Shown here one piece after another: positions 16,775-26,386 of a DNA stretch of 64,000 bases. How positions within the stretch are numbered: the first letter of the stretch is position 1; every line of letters begins with the position of its first letter. Under the pieces are notes generated by a model, which was given only the letters and a program-made list of their open reading frames with translations, was not told the DNA's origin and ran no database searches. A program made the translations under genes and the position numbers. Location: positions 4,711-68,710 of the forward strand of contig JAEWJI010000048.1 of assembly GCA_023386645.1 (NCBI GenBank), read 5' to 3'. The stretch comes from Pseudomonadota bacterium. Its GTDB lineage: Bacteria; Pseudomonadota; Alphaproteobacteria; Caulobacterales; Caulobacteraceae.

Positions 16775-19294
16775 ATGAAGCGACAACTCAAACAATGGGT
16801 GAAGCGGGCGCGCGGGGCGCCGTCGCGCTGGGACAGCCCCTTCCGGCGAGATGCCGCCGAGGCGGCAGCGCGTCGCCACTGGGCCGCGTCTGCTCAAGCC
16901 TGGGCCAGGCATCTGGAGGTTCGTCCCGATCACTTCGGCGGCTGGGTCCAGTACGGCCACATGCTCAAGGAAGCCGGCCGCCTTCAGGAGGCGGCCGAGG
17001 CCTATGACCGGGCCCACGCGGTCCAGCCGGACGACCCCGACCTGCTGTTCCACCACGGCCACCTGATGAAGCGTATCGGGCGGGGCGGGGCGGCCGCCGA
17101 TCTGCTGCATCGGGCCCACAATCTGGGGCAATCCGAGGCGGCGGGGGAGCTGATCCGCCGCGACCTGTCCCGACTGGCGCGCCTGCCGGACCTGACCCCG
17201 CCTATCGTCGGCGCCGTCGAAAGCGCCAGCGCCAGCGCCATCAGCGGCTGGGTGGCGCCCGACTGGCTTGGTGACGAGACGACGATCGAACTGGTGCGCG
17301 ACGGTCGGGTGGTGGCGACCGCGCCCGTCGACATCGACCGGCCCGATCTGGAATCACTCGGCTACCCTTCCCCTCCTCGCGCTTTCTACCTGGAGATGAC
17401 CGCCCTCCAGCCCGCCGACCGCGAGGGCGAATACATGGTCCGCCTGGGGGGCTCCGGCCCGATCCTGACGCCGAGCCGCGTCCGGGTCGAACGATCAGAG
17501 GCGGCCAAGGCCTGGCTGGCTCGTCTCGACGGCCTGTCCCCCGAGGCCATCCAGCGCCGTCGCGAGCGCATGACGGCCGACACGGCGGGACAGCTGCTGT
17601 CCATCGTCATGCCGATCTTCAACACGCCCGAGGCGTGGCTGCGCGAAGCGATCGCCAGCGTCCGGGATCAGTGGTGCGGCAACTGGGAGCTGATCTGCGT
17701 CGACGACGGATCGTCCGCCGCCCCCGTGCGCGAGGTGCTGGAGCATGCCGCGGCGGCGGACGCGCGCATTCGCCTGATCCTGCGCGACGAGAACGGCGGC
17801 ATCGCCCGCGCCACCAATGACGGCCTGCGCGCAGCGCGCGGCGACTATGTCGCCCTGCTCGACAACGACGACGTCCTGGAGCCGGAGGCCGTTTTCCGTC
17901 TGCTGGACGCGGCCCGCACGGGCGTCGAACTGATCTACACCGACGAGATCATCACCGGCCCGGCGACCGATGACATCCACCATTTCGTGGCGCGGCCCGC
18001 CTTCTCGCGCGACTACTATCTGTCGCACCCCTATTTCGTGCATCTGGTCTGCGTGGAGCGCGAGACAGCGCTGGCTGTCGGCGGCTTCGACGAGACCATG
18101 TCCATCTCGGCAGACGTCGACTTCGTGCTGCGCGTCATCGAGCGGGCGGAACGCGTCGCCCACGTGCCGGCCATGCTCTACCGCTGGCGAACCCACAGCC
18201 GCAGCGCGGGGCACCAGCGACAGGACGAGGTCACGGCGGCCACGACAGCGTCGATCCAGCGCAGCCTTGAGCGCCAGGGTAGCGCGGCGCGCGTCAGCCC
18301 CGGCCCCGCCTTCAACGCCTACCGGGTCGACGAGCCGGACGAAGGCGGCCGCACCCTTGTGATCATCCCCACCCGGGACCGCGTCGACCTGCTGCGCACC
18401 TGCATCCAGTCGCTGTTCGACACCACGCCCCGCGACAGCGTCGACATCCTGGTGGTGGACCACCAGTCCGTCGAGCCCGAGACGGCGGCCTATCTGGATG
18501 GCCTCGGCGACCGCGTCCGCGTCATGCGCTACGCGGGGCCGTTCAACTTCTCGGCCATCAATAATGCAGCGGTCCGCGCGTACGGCGACGGCTACGCGCA
18601 CCTGCTGTTCCTCAACAACGACATCGAGGCGATCGAGCCGGGCTGGCTGGAGCATATGCGCGGCCTGTCGGCGCGGCCGGACGTTGGAGTGGTCGGCGCA
18701 ACGTTGCTCTACCCAGACCGGCGCATCCAGCATTCCGGCGTGGTGCTCGGCATCGGCCGCGCCGCCGACCACGCCCACAAATTCGCCCTTCACGATCACG
18801 ATGGGGGGCGAGCCGGGGGTTACAACTCCAGCCTGGTCAGCGTGCGGAACTATCTGGCCGTCACCGCCGCCTGCATGATGATGCGCGCCGAGGTCTTCAC
18901 CGAGGTCGGCGGCTTCGACGAGGCCCAAGAGATCGGCTTCAACGACACGGACCTGTGCCTGCGGATCGGCTCGGCCGGGTACCAGGTCCTGAACGACGGC
19001 CACGCGGTGCTCTATCATCACGAATCCGCCTCCCGCGCGCTAAGCAAACAGGTCGACCACCCGGAGGACGACGCCCGTTTCCTGCGTCGCTGGCGCCGGG
19101 TTTTCGCCGATGGCGATCCCTTCTACAGTCCCCTCCTGGCTGGGGAACGGGATCATGAGGCGGGAGAGGTGACGGACATGACCCACCCCGTCCGCGTCCG
19201 CCAGACCCGGCCGAACCTCAAGCCATTGAGCGGGGCGCGCCCCCGCTTCGGCCAGGCTCCGATCGACCTGACCTATCCCGGAGCGACCGATTAG
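16775..19294 (+). CDS. TPR protein with two GT2 glycosyltransferase domains
   Basis: A protein of about 839 residues. Order: basic N terminus; TPR-like helices (about 20-140, e.g. YGHMLKEAGRLQEAAEAYDRA); a beta-rich spacer (ISGWVAPDWLGDETTIELVRDGRV); a first GT2 domain from about 270 (LSIVMPIFNTPEAWL, ICVDDGSS, LLDNDDVLEPEA, RWRTHSRS); a second from about 524 (LVIIPTRDRVDLL, LFLNNDIEAIEPGWL, VGVVGATLLYPDRRIQHSGV, FNDTDLCLR). This arrangement is common in polysaccharide and O-antigen loci. Both domains keep their Asp motifs. ATG 16775 is chosen over the upstream-open frame. Its stop overlaps the proposed start of the next, related gene. Confidence 0.87.
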   Translation: MKRQLKQWVKRARGAPSRWDSPFRRDAAEAAARRHWAASAQAWARHLEVRPDHFGGWVQYGHMLKEAGRLQEAAEAYDRAHAVQPDDPDLLFHHGHLMKRIGRGGAAADLLHRAHNLGQSEAAGELIRRDLSRLARLPDLTPPIVGAVESASASAISGWVAPDWLGDETTIELVRDGRVVATAPVDIDRPDLESLGYPSPPRAFYLEMTALQPADREGEYMVRLGGSGPILTPSRVRVERSEAAKAWLARLDGLSPEAIQRRRERMTADTAGQLLSIVMPIFNTPEAWLREAIASVRDQWCGNWELICVDDGSSAAPVREVLEHAAAADARIRLILRDENGGIARATNDGLRAARGDYVALLDNDDVLEPEAVFRLLDAARTGVELIYTDEIITGPATDDIHHFVARPAFSRDYYLSHPYFVHLVCVERETALAVGGFDETMSISADVDFVLRVIERAERVAHVPAMLYRWRTHSRSAGHQRQDEVTAATTASIQRSLERQGSAARVSPGPAFNAYRVDEPDEGGRTLVIIPTRDRVDLLRTCIQSLFDTTPRDSVDILVVDHQSVEPETAAYLDGLGDRVRVMRYAGPFNFSAINNAAVRAYGDGYAHLLFLNNDIEAIEPGWLEHMRGLSARPDVGVVGATLLYPDRRIQHSGVVLGIGRAADHAHKFALHDHDGGRAGGYNSSLVSVRNYLAVTAACMMMRAEVFTEVGGFDEAQEIGFNDTDLCLRIGSAGYQVLNDGHAVLYHHESASRALSKQVDHPEDDARFLRRWRRVFADGDPFYSPLLAGERDHEAGEVTDMTHPVRVRQTRPNLKPLSGARPRFGQAPIDLTYPGATD

Positions 19295-21392
19295 CGGCCC
19301 CGGCGACACAACGCGCGGACTGTCGGCCCTGATCGGGCGCTGGCGGCGCCGCAATCCGCATACGGAGCTGGCGCTCGCCGCCCGACGCAGAGGCGACTGG
19401 ACCACGGCGGCCGATGCCTACGCCCTGGCTGTCGCGCGACAGCCGGCTCGCATCCCGTTGCGGGTTCAATGGGGCCACGCGCTCAAGGAAGCCGGCCGTG
19501 CGGCCGAGGCGGAGGCGGCCTATCGGTCCGCCCTCGACCTCCAACCGAACGGCGAAACCTGCCTGCATCTCGGACATGCGCTGAAGCTCCAGGGCCGGAC
19601 GTCGGAAGCCGTCGACGCTTACGCGCGCGCCCTGGAGCTCGAGCCCGACCTGACCGCCGCCCGCGATGAGCTCCTGGCGCTCGGAGCCCGCCACCGCCTG
19701 GGCGCCAGCCATTTCGGGCAATCGGCCACGACGGAATTGCTGGCGGCGCTTTCGGCCAATCTGGAAGCAGGCCGGCGTCTGCTCGACGAACTCGCCGTCG
19801 CATCAACCTATCCGGTCGAGGCCTATGACGCCTTCCGGAAGGCCTATCCCATCGCCCCGCCGCCGGCCCGCATCAGCATGGACGTGTCGGTCGTCGTGGA
19901 CGCCGCGGACGCCGCACCGGTCGATGTCCGGACGACCCTCTCCAGCATCTTGGACCAGAGTCTCGCCACCTGGCGGGTCGTCGTCACAGGGCGACCGGAT
20001 CTTGCCGACCATCCCGTCGGGACGTTCGGGGTGCAGGACACGCGAGTTCGCTTCGGCGAGGCGCCGGCTGGGTCCGGCGCGGCGGAAGCCACCGTTCTGC
20101 TCTCCGCTGGAACGCGGCTGGAGCCCGAAGCTCTGGCCTGGCTCGCCTGGGCGGCCGACCGGACCGGCGCGGACGCCGTTTACGCCGACCACGACCATCT
20201 CACGCGCGACTGGAGGCGCGGGCCGACTTACAGCGCGCCCTGCTTCTATGGAGCCCCCGACCCCCGCGATCTCGAGACGACGCCCGAAGTTCCGGCCGTC
20301 CTCTGGATCAGAGGCGACGCGCTCGTCTCTGCCGGAGCGACCACGGATGCCCGTCGCAAAACGCTGGTGGACGCTCTCCAGCGCTCCGGCCGCATCGTCC
20401 ACCTTCCCCGGCTTTTGACCAGTCTCACCACGCACGGCCGTTGCACGCAGTCGGTTGCTGAGCAGGTCCGAGACGCGGCGGCGCCCGCGGCCCGGCTGCT
20501 TGTCGTCATCCCGACACGCGACCGTGGCGAGCTTCTGACACGCGCGGTTTCGAGCCTGCGCGACACGGCGGCTCGGCCGGACCGGCTGGAGTTTATCGTC
20601 ATCGATAACCGGAGCACGGATGCCGAAACCTTGGCCACGTTCAGACGGCTCCGGGGCGATGGGATCGCCGTCCAGTCGGCGGACGAGCCCTTCAACTGGT
20701 CGCGGCTGAACAACCAGGCCGTCGCGGGACGCCAGGCCGACGTCCTGATCTTCGCCAACAACGACGTGGAGATGCGGACCCACGGCTGGGACCTCGCCTT
20801 GGATCGGCTGTTCGCCGATCCCCAGGTTGGCGCGGTCGGGGCTCGGCTGCATTATCCGGACGGGACCATTCAGCACGCCGGGATGATCCTGGGCGCCGTC
20901 GACGGCCGCCCCCTGCATGAAGGCGTTGGCGCGAATCCCACGGCTAGCGGCCCGCTCGGCCGATGGCGTCGGGACCGGGCGGCGGCGGCCGTGACCGGAG
21001 CGTTCCTGGCGGTCTCGCGGTCCGCCTTCGATCGAGTCGGAGGCTTCGATGAACGGCTCGCGGTAGCCTACAACGATGTCGACCTCTGCCTGCGCATCCG
21101 CGCGGCAGGGCTTTCCGTCGTCATGGCTGGCGGCATCGAGCTGACGCATCGCGAATCGGCGACACGAGGACGCAACGACACGCGGGAACGGGTCGCTTGG
21201 GACGACAGCGAACTGGTGGACCTCTACGACACGTGGGGCGACGAGCTCATGCGGGACCCCAGCCTTAATCCGCACTGGGCGGCGTCGGAGACCGACCCGT
21301 TCAACGGCTATCGGAACCCGTCGCTCAGCCGGATTCTTGACTGGATCGACCGGACCTCGGACCAGCCCTGGCGCGTTCGACGCGGCGCCTGA
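19290..21392 (+). CDS. TPR-glycosyltransferase, paralogue of the preceding gene; probable ATT start
   Basis: About 700 residues from ATT 19290. TPR helices (about 28-135) align with those of the previous gene; a middle region (about 190-395) resembles a GT2 domain that lost its Asp motifs; the final domain (about 400-650) is an intact GT2: LLVVIPTRDRGELL, FIVIDNRSTDAE, LIFANNDVEMRTHGW, YNDVDLCLR. The first ordinary start, TTG 19458, would cut through the first TPR. In-frame coding sequence runs upstream to a stop at 19269-19271, and the only well-placed initiation site is ATT 19290, six nt after GGAG and overlapping the preceding TAG. The start is inferred; the frame and domains are seen. Confidence 0.82.
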   Translation: MSGPGDTTRGLSALIGRWRRRNPHTELALAARRRGDWTTAADAYALAVARQPARIPLRVQWGHALKEAGRAAEAEAAYRSALDLQPNGETCLHLGHALKLQGRTSEAVDAYARALELEPDLTAARDELLALGARHRLGASHFGQSATTELLAALSANLEAGRRLLDELAVASTYPVEAYDAFRKAYPIAPPPARISMDVSVVVDAADAAPVDVRTTLSSILDQSLATWRVVVTGRPDLADHPVGTFGVQDTRVRFGEAPAGSGAAEATVLLSAGTRLEPEALAWLAWAADRTGADAVYADHDHLTRDWRRGPTYSAPCFYGAPDPRDLETTPEVPAVLWIRGDALVSAGATTDARRKTLVDALQRSGRIVHLPRLLTSLTTHGRCTQSVAEQVRDAAAPAARLLVVIPTRDRGELLTRAVSSLRDTAARPDRLEFIVIDNRSTDAETLATFRRLRGDGIAVQSADEPFNWSRLNNQAVAGRQADVLIFANNDVEMRTHGWDLALDRLFADPQVGAVGARLHYPDGTIQHAGMILGAVDGRPLHEGVGANPTASGPLGRWRRDRAAAAVTGAFLAVSRSAFDRVGGFDERLAVAYNDVDLCLRIRAAGLSVVMAGGIELTHRESATRGRNDTRERVAWDDSELVDLYDTWGDELMRDPSLNPHWAASETDPFNGYRNPSLSRILDWIDRTSDQPWRVRRGA

Positions 21393-21431
21393 AGTCGGCC
21401 TGACAAACACTCGCCAGGCCGACCTCTTGGC

Positions 21432-24400
21432 CTACATCGTGTGCGACTGACCCCAGGGATGGTGGAAGGCGCCAGAGAAGGGGCCGTGGTCGTCGAACAT
21501 GTCGAAATCGCCGCCCGAACGCCACGGGAGCGGTAGGCCACGCCCGCCCGACGGATCCATGACGGGTGTCGCCGGGTCGAGCAGCAGGCCTTCGTCGCCT
21601 CCGAAGGCCAGGCAGACTTCGGGGGCGAAGTCGTCGTTCTCCGCCGCCGGCGAGACCCAGGCGTCCTCAGGCGGCGGCAAGGTCAGGGCCTCGTCGATCG
21701 CCGGAGCCGTCGCCGGTCCCGGATTGATCAGCAGGCTGTACTGGCCGCTGCTGCTGTTCGCGCTCGACACCACCACATAGTAGAGGCCCGGGGCGGAGGC
21801 GGTGAAGGTCAGGCTGGCGTCCAGGCCGGGGCCGGAGTCGAAGTCGCTGGCGACCAGATTGCCGCGCGCGTCATAGACGAGGAGCGTCCCGTCCGTCAGC
21901 GTGAAGCCGGCCCCGCCGCCGCGCAGATCCAGGCTCACGGTCTGCCCCGCCTGCATCTCCATCGAGTACCAGTCCATCGGGTCCAGGTCGCCGACCGAGT
22001 CGGTGGCCGACACAGGTCCAACGGTCAGCGGAATGCCGTGATCGGTGGCCAGCAGGCCCTGATCACGACCGAAGAACTCATCGCCCCGACGACCCTCGCG
22101 CGCGCCGACCTCGATCCAGTGATCCAGGGCCTGATCCGGCGTCATTCCGGCCAGGTCCGGGTTGCTGAGCAGATAGCCGACCGCATCGAAGCCATAGGCC
22201 GGGCGACCGCCGTCCAGCCCGTAGATCAGGTAGTGGCGCGTGGCTCCCAGGGTGTCCATTCCATAGGCGCGGGCCAGGTCCAGGTTGGCGGCCAGGTACT
22301 CGCGCGGGTCGAAGGTGTCGGTCGGACGCCCCTCGGCGGCCCCAAGCAGGATGAAGTGGTTAAGGGCGGCCGCGGCATCGTCTCGATAGGCCCTGGCCAC
22401 GTCCGGATTCGAGGCCGCGTAAACCAGCGGATCGAAGGTGTCGGTCGGCCGCCCCGCGTCGAAACCGGCCAGCAGATAGTGCCGATAGAGCGTATCGGTG
22501 TCCGTTCCGTAGGCGATGGCGATGTCGCGGTTCGAGGCCGCGTACAGAAGCGGGTCGAACGAAGCGGTCGGCCGCCCCTGCCCGTAGCCGGTCTGGACGT
22601 AATGCAGGGTGGCCGCGGCCGCGTCGTCACGGAACAGGGGGATCAGGTCGGGATTGCTGGCGATGTACTGCCAGCCGACGAAGCTGTCGGCGGACCGCCC
22701 GGCAGCGACCCCGAGGCGCACATAGTGCTCCGCCGCCGCCCGGACGTCCTGACCGTAGGCGCCGATCAGATCGGGATTGGAGGCGAGGTAGCGCAGGGCG
22801 TCAAAGGCCTCGGGCGATCGACCTGACGCCTCACCCAGGGCCATGTAGTGGCCATAGGCCTCCAGCGGGTTGGCCGCGTAAGCCGCGATCAGGTCGGGAT
22901 AGCCCGCGATGTAGCCCCAGACGTTGAAGCTGTTCGCCACCGCGGTCGCGATGTCGACAGGCTCGCCGCCCGCGAACTGGATCCGTTCGATGCCGTAGAT
23001 GCGGTCGGGCTCGCTGTTGGCGTCGTAGACCTCCCAGCCATAGGTGGTCTGGACGAAATAATAGCGATCGTTGGCGCTCGGCAGCACGAGCGTGTCGATC
23101 CCCGCGCCGCCGTCGATCCGGTCGGCGCCGGGGCCGCCAGACAGCCGATCATCACCATCCAGGCCCTGGATGACATCGTCGCCGTCGTTGCCGTTGATGA
23201 CGTCGGCGAAGTTGGTTCCGGTCAGGGTGTCGCCGGCGGACGTGCCGTTCAGGGTGACCCCGGTCGCAGGCGCCCCCACGGTGACGATCTGATCGGCGAA
23301 CTGCACGCGCTCGACGTTGCGCAGCGTGTCCACGCCCTCCGCGCCCGTGATGGTGGTCACGCCGTCGGTGGTGGTGATCGTATAGGCGCTGCGCGCACCG
23401 GCGTAGACCGCGATGTCGGAGCCGTCGCCGCCGTCGATGCTGTCGTTGTCCGCGCCGCCGATCAGGATGTCGTCGCCGGCCCCGCCGTTGATCGTGTCCG
23501 CGCCGGCGCCGCCCTCGATACGATCGGCCCCCTCGCCGCCTGAAAGGGTGTCATTGCCCCCCAGGCCGACGAGCACGTCGTCGCCGCCCAGGCCGCTGAT
23601 GGTGTCGGCGAAGTTGGTGCCCGTGAGCGTTTCTCCGCCCGCCGTCCCCGTTAGGGTGACGCCGGTATCGGGCTGGGTCGTTTGCAGCACGACGACCTGA
23701 TCCTGGAACTGGATACGTTCCACGTTCCGCAACGTGTCCGTCCCCTCCAGGCCGCTGATCGTGGTCACCCCATTCGTCGTGGTGATGGTGTAGGCCGCGC
23801 GGATGCCGCTGTAGACGGCCGTGTCCGTGCCGTCGCCGCCGTCGATGACGTCATTCTCGCCGCCGCCGTTGATGGTGTCGTCGCCCGCGCCGCCATTCAG
23901 GGTGTCGACGCCCGAACCGCCGTTCAGAATATCGTTGCCTTCGTCGCCATGGAGGGTCGATCCAGGGGTCTGGACTGGGGCCGTCTGGTGGCCTGGCACG
24001 CTGACGTGGAGCGTATAGGTCGATCCCGCCGGCGGCGGTTCGTCGATGAACCCACCTCCCGTGGGGCTGCTCACCCACGACCCGACCCGAACGTAGTAGA
24101 CCCCGTCCGCCGGCGCGTTGAAGACCAGCCCGGAGTCGGTTCGCGCGCCATCCTGCGGACTGGCGTCGTCGTTGGACGCGAGCTCGTTGCCGGACGCGTC
24201 ATAGATCCGGATCGTGCTGTCGAAGCTGGCCAGATCGATGTCGATCTGCACCGCCGCGCCCGCCGTCGCGGTGAAGGCGTAGTTCTCGAACCCGCCATGA
24301 CCGGTCGCCACGACGGTCGCGTGCGGCACGCCGGAGTCGATGACGTCCAGACGCGTCGTGGTGACGAAATAGTCGTCCAGGCTGATCGCGTTGGCGCGGG

Positions 24401-26264
24401 TCCCGTTGTCCGTGAGGCGAGACTTTATGATCTCCAGAATGCCCGGATCGCCGGCGAAGAGCTGGTCGTTGCCGGCGCCGCCACGGATCACATCGACCCC
24501 ATTGTTGCCGCGGATTATGTTGTCCGCCGCATTGCCGGTCAGGTCGTCGTTATAGGCCGAGCCGAGGACGACCTCGATGTTCGTCAGGGTGTCGTCGCCG
24601 GCGGCGCCTGAGGCGACGCCGGTCTGAAGGTTGACCACCACCGCCCCACCGGCGCCGGAATAATCCGCCGTATCCACGCCGGCGCCACCGTCGAGCACAT
24701 CGGCGCCAAGGCCGCCAATCAGCACGTCATCGCCGTCGCCGCCGTTCAGGGTGTCGGCGCCCGAACCACCGTCGAGGGTGTCGTTACCGCCCGCCCCGTG
24801 CAGGACATCATTGCCGCCAAGCCCCCCCAGGGTGTCGGCGAAGGCGGTGCCGTTGATCGTGTTGTTGGTGATGTCGCCACCGACCAGCAGACCGCCCGTG
24901 GGGGCCGCGGCGATGGTGGTGTCGGAGAACCGCAGGAACTCGACGTTGGTCAGGGTGTCCGTGCCATCCGGCCCGGTCACGGTGCCGACCCGGCCGTTCC
25001 AGGTGATGGTGTATTGCGAACTGGCGCCCGAATAGATGACCGTATCGATCCCGAGGCCGCCATCGATGGTGTCGTTGCCGGCGCCGCCGGTGATGCGGTT
25101 GTCCGCCGCGTTGCCGCGGATCGTGTCGTTGCCGTAGCCGCCAATGGCGTTCTCGATCACGGCGCCGATGGCGATGGACACGTTGCCGGTCAGCTGACCG
25201 ACGTTCGAGAAGGCCCCCTGGCGCAGATCGATCAGCTGGTTCTGGGCGTACTCCGAGAAATCAAGGGTGTCCTGCCCACCGGCGTCCCAGACGCAGAAGA
25301 TCACCTGCGCAAAGCCGTCGTTCGTCCGGAACCAGCTGAACCCGGCGTTCGAGTTGAACCCATAGACCGTGTCCCCGGTGCGGGTGGTCATGTTGGCGCC
25401 GTACAGGCGCTGGGCGGCCGCGATGTCGTCCATCAGCGGCGCGGCGGCGTAACGACCGCCGAACGTGCTGCCGGTGTTGCTCTCGCTGAAGTAGCTCATC
25501 AGCGTGTACTGGCGAGAGTCTTCGTAGTGGGTCGCATGCCCGGCGTAGGTGATGCTGACGCCTTCGCTCGCGTTGTAGTCGCCAGGGTGCCGCAGACCGA
25601 TGGCATGGCCGATTTCGTGCGTCAGCACCTGCTGCCCATAGGCCAGCATGACCGGCGATGCGTTGTAGCTGAGGCTGTAGTTGATCCAGACGTCGCCCGC
25701 TAATAGGGTGAAGCCGTTGTTGCCTGCGTTGGTGTCGGTGCGGCTTCCAGGCGAATAGGCGAAGGCCGCCGCGCCGCCCTGGCCATTCGCGTAGTTGCCG
25801 AACAGCATGGTCGCGGAGTTCGAATAGCCGTCGCCCCCGTCGACCCGCTGGAAGGTGATGTTCGCCACGTCGGACCAGGACGCGAGTGCGAGCAGGGTCG
25901 CGGCGATCTGCGCGTCGGTGAACCGCGTGAAGCCGGACGTGTCCGACGGCATGTCGTTCGGCGCGGTGGAACGAAAGGCGAAGGTCACCGTCGCCGCCGT
26001 GCCCAGGGCGCTCCAGCCCGCGAGCCCGCGCGTGATCTGGACGCCCGCGCCCGTCGGATCGAGCGACGGCTTGCCGTTGGGACCGGTGACGCCCCGGTCA
26101 TCGGCATTGAGCCCGCCGAACAACGGGCCGAAATCGTTGAATCCGCCCCACCCGAGCGACCTGTCGAGATCTCCGAAGAGCGCGCTGGAGACTCCCTGCG
26201 CTCCCCCGCCCAATCCGGGCGCCTGAGTATTGGAACCGTCGAGGCCGTAGGCGGTGGCGGGCAT
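21432..26264 (-). CDS. Serralysin-like M10 metallopeptidase with RTX, PPC and seven-repeat regions
   Basis: About 1610 residues. The N-terminal peptidase (to about 330) has the zinc motif THEIGHAIGLRHPGDY (about 215-230) and Met-turn YTLMSYF. RTX nonapeptide-like repeats follow (GGxGNDTIDGG types, about 370-640), then a PPC-like beta domain (about 670-750), more RTX repeats (about 770-1110), seven repeats of about 41 residues, and a second PPC-like domain ending LYYVVVSSANSSSGQYSLLI. RTX proteins usually leave by type I secretion; no such transporter is in this window. No cleavable signal peptide is seen. ATG 26264 is preferred to the upstream ATG 26354. It probably binds calcium and degrades or binds surface material. 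Confidence 0.88.
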   Translation of the reverse strand: MPATAYGLDGSNTQAPGLGGGAQGVSSALFGDLDRSLGWGGFNDFGPLFGGLNADDRGVTGPNGKPSLDPTGAGVQITRGLAGWSALGTAATVTFAFRSTAPNDMPSDTSGFTRFTDAQIAATLLALASWSDVANITFQRVDGGDGYSNSATMLFGNYANGQGGAAAFAYSPGSRTDTNAGNNGFTLLAGDVWINYSLSYNASPVMLAYGQQVLTHEIGHAIGLRHPGDYNASEGVSITYAGHATHYEDSRQYTLMSYFSESNTGSTFGGRYAAAPLMDDIAAAQRLYGANMTTRTGDTVYGFNSNAGFSWFRTNDGFAQVIFCVWDAGGQDTLDFSEYAQNQLIDLRQGAFSNVGQLTGNVSIAIGAVIENAIGGYGNDTIRGNAADNRITGGAGNDTIDGGLGIDTVIYSGASSQYTITWNGRVGTVTGPDGTDTLTNVEFLRFSDTTIAAAPTGGLLVGGDITNNTINGTAFADTLGGLGGNDVLHGAGGNDTLDGGSGADTLNGGDGDDVLIGGLGADVLDGGAGVDTADYSGAGGAVVVNLQTGVASGAAGDDTLTNIEVVLGSAYNDDLTGNAADNIIRGNNGVDVIRGGAGNDQLFAGDPGILEIIKSRLTDNGTRANAISLDDYFVTTTRLDVIDSGVPHATVVATGHGGFENYAFTATAGAAVQIDIDLASFDSTIRIYDASGNELASNDDASPQDGARTDSGLVFNAPADGVYYVRVGSWVSSPTGGGFIDEPPPAGSTYTLHVSVPGHQTAPVQTPGSTLHGDEGNDILNGGSGVDTLNGGAGDDTINGGGENDVIDGGDGTDTAVYSGIRAAYTITTTNGVTTISGLEGTDTLRNVERIQFQDQVVVLQTTQPDTGVTLTGTAGGETLTGTNFADTISGLGGDDVLVGLGGNDTLSGGEGADRIEGGAGADTINGGAGDDILIGGADNDSIDGGDGSDIAVYAGARSAYTITTTDGVTTITGAEGVDTLRNVERVQFADQIVTVGAPATGVTLNGTSAGDTLTGTNFADVINGNDGDDVIQGLDGDDRLSGGPGADRIDGGAGIDTLVLPSANDRYYFVQTTYGWEVYDANSEPDRIYGIERIQFAGGEPVDIATAVANSFNVWGYIAGYPDLIAAYAANPLEAYGHYMALGEASGRSPEAFDALRYLASNPDLIGAYGQDVRAAAEHYVRLGVAAGRSADSFVGWQYIASNPDLIPLFRDDAAAATLHYVQTGYGQGRPTASFDPLLYAASNRDIAIAYGTDTDTLYRHYLLAGFDAGRPTDTFDPLVYAASNPDVARAYRDDAAAALNHFILLGAAEGRPTDTFDPREYLAANLDLARAYGMDTLGATRHYLIYGLDGGRPAYGFDAVGYLLSNPDLAGMTPDQALDHWIEVGAREGRRGDEFFGRDQGLLATDHGIPLTVGPVSATDSVGDLDPMDWYSMEMQAGQTVSLDLRGGGAGFTLTDGTLLVYDARGNLVASDFDSGPGLDASLTFTASAPGLYYVVVSSANSSSGQYSLLINPGPATAPAIDEALTLPPPEDAWVSPAAENDDFAPEVCLAFGGDEGLLLDPATPVMDPSGGRGLPLPWRSGGDFDMFDDHGPFSGAFHHPWGQSHTM
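22074..22925 (-). repeat. Seven tandem ~41-residue repeats in the metallopeptidase
   Basis: Seven units of 38-41 codons, each of pattern aromatic/Leu-Y-x-A-S-N-P-D-L ... A-Y ... A...HY...G...GR....F. Units are diverged at DNA level, so this is an old protein repeat, not a recent tandem duplication. It lies between RTX repeats and the C-terminal beta domain. Confidence 0.85.
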
Positions 26265-26386
26265 GGGATCACGCGAATGGCTGGAACTGGAAGCCAGCGT
26301 TGTGCCCGTTCCGCGACATGACCACAAGCAGAGCCGTCCACCAGCCGGGAACAAGCCTGCGTGAAAGCGCGTTATGCTAAATTCGG

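Noticed and set aside
17495..19021. 508-codon minus-strand frame opposite the TPR-glycosyltransferase
   Set aside because: Lies wholly inside a gene with intact GT2 motifs; composition is His/Asp/Gly/Arg-rich without any family pattern.
19803..21410. 535-codon minus-strand frame opposite the second TPR-glycosyltransferase
   Set aside because: Same reasoning: antisense shadow, no domains.
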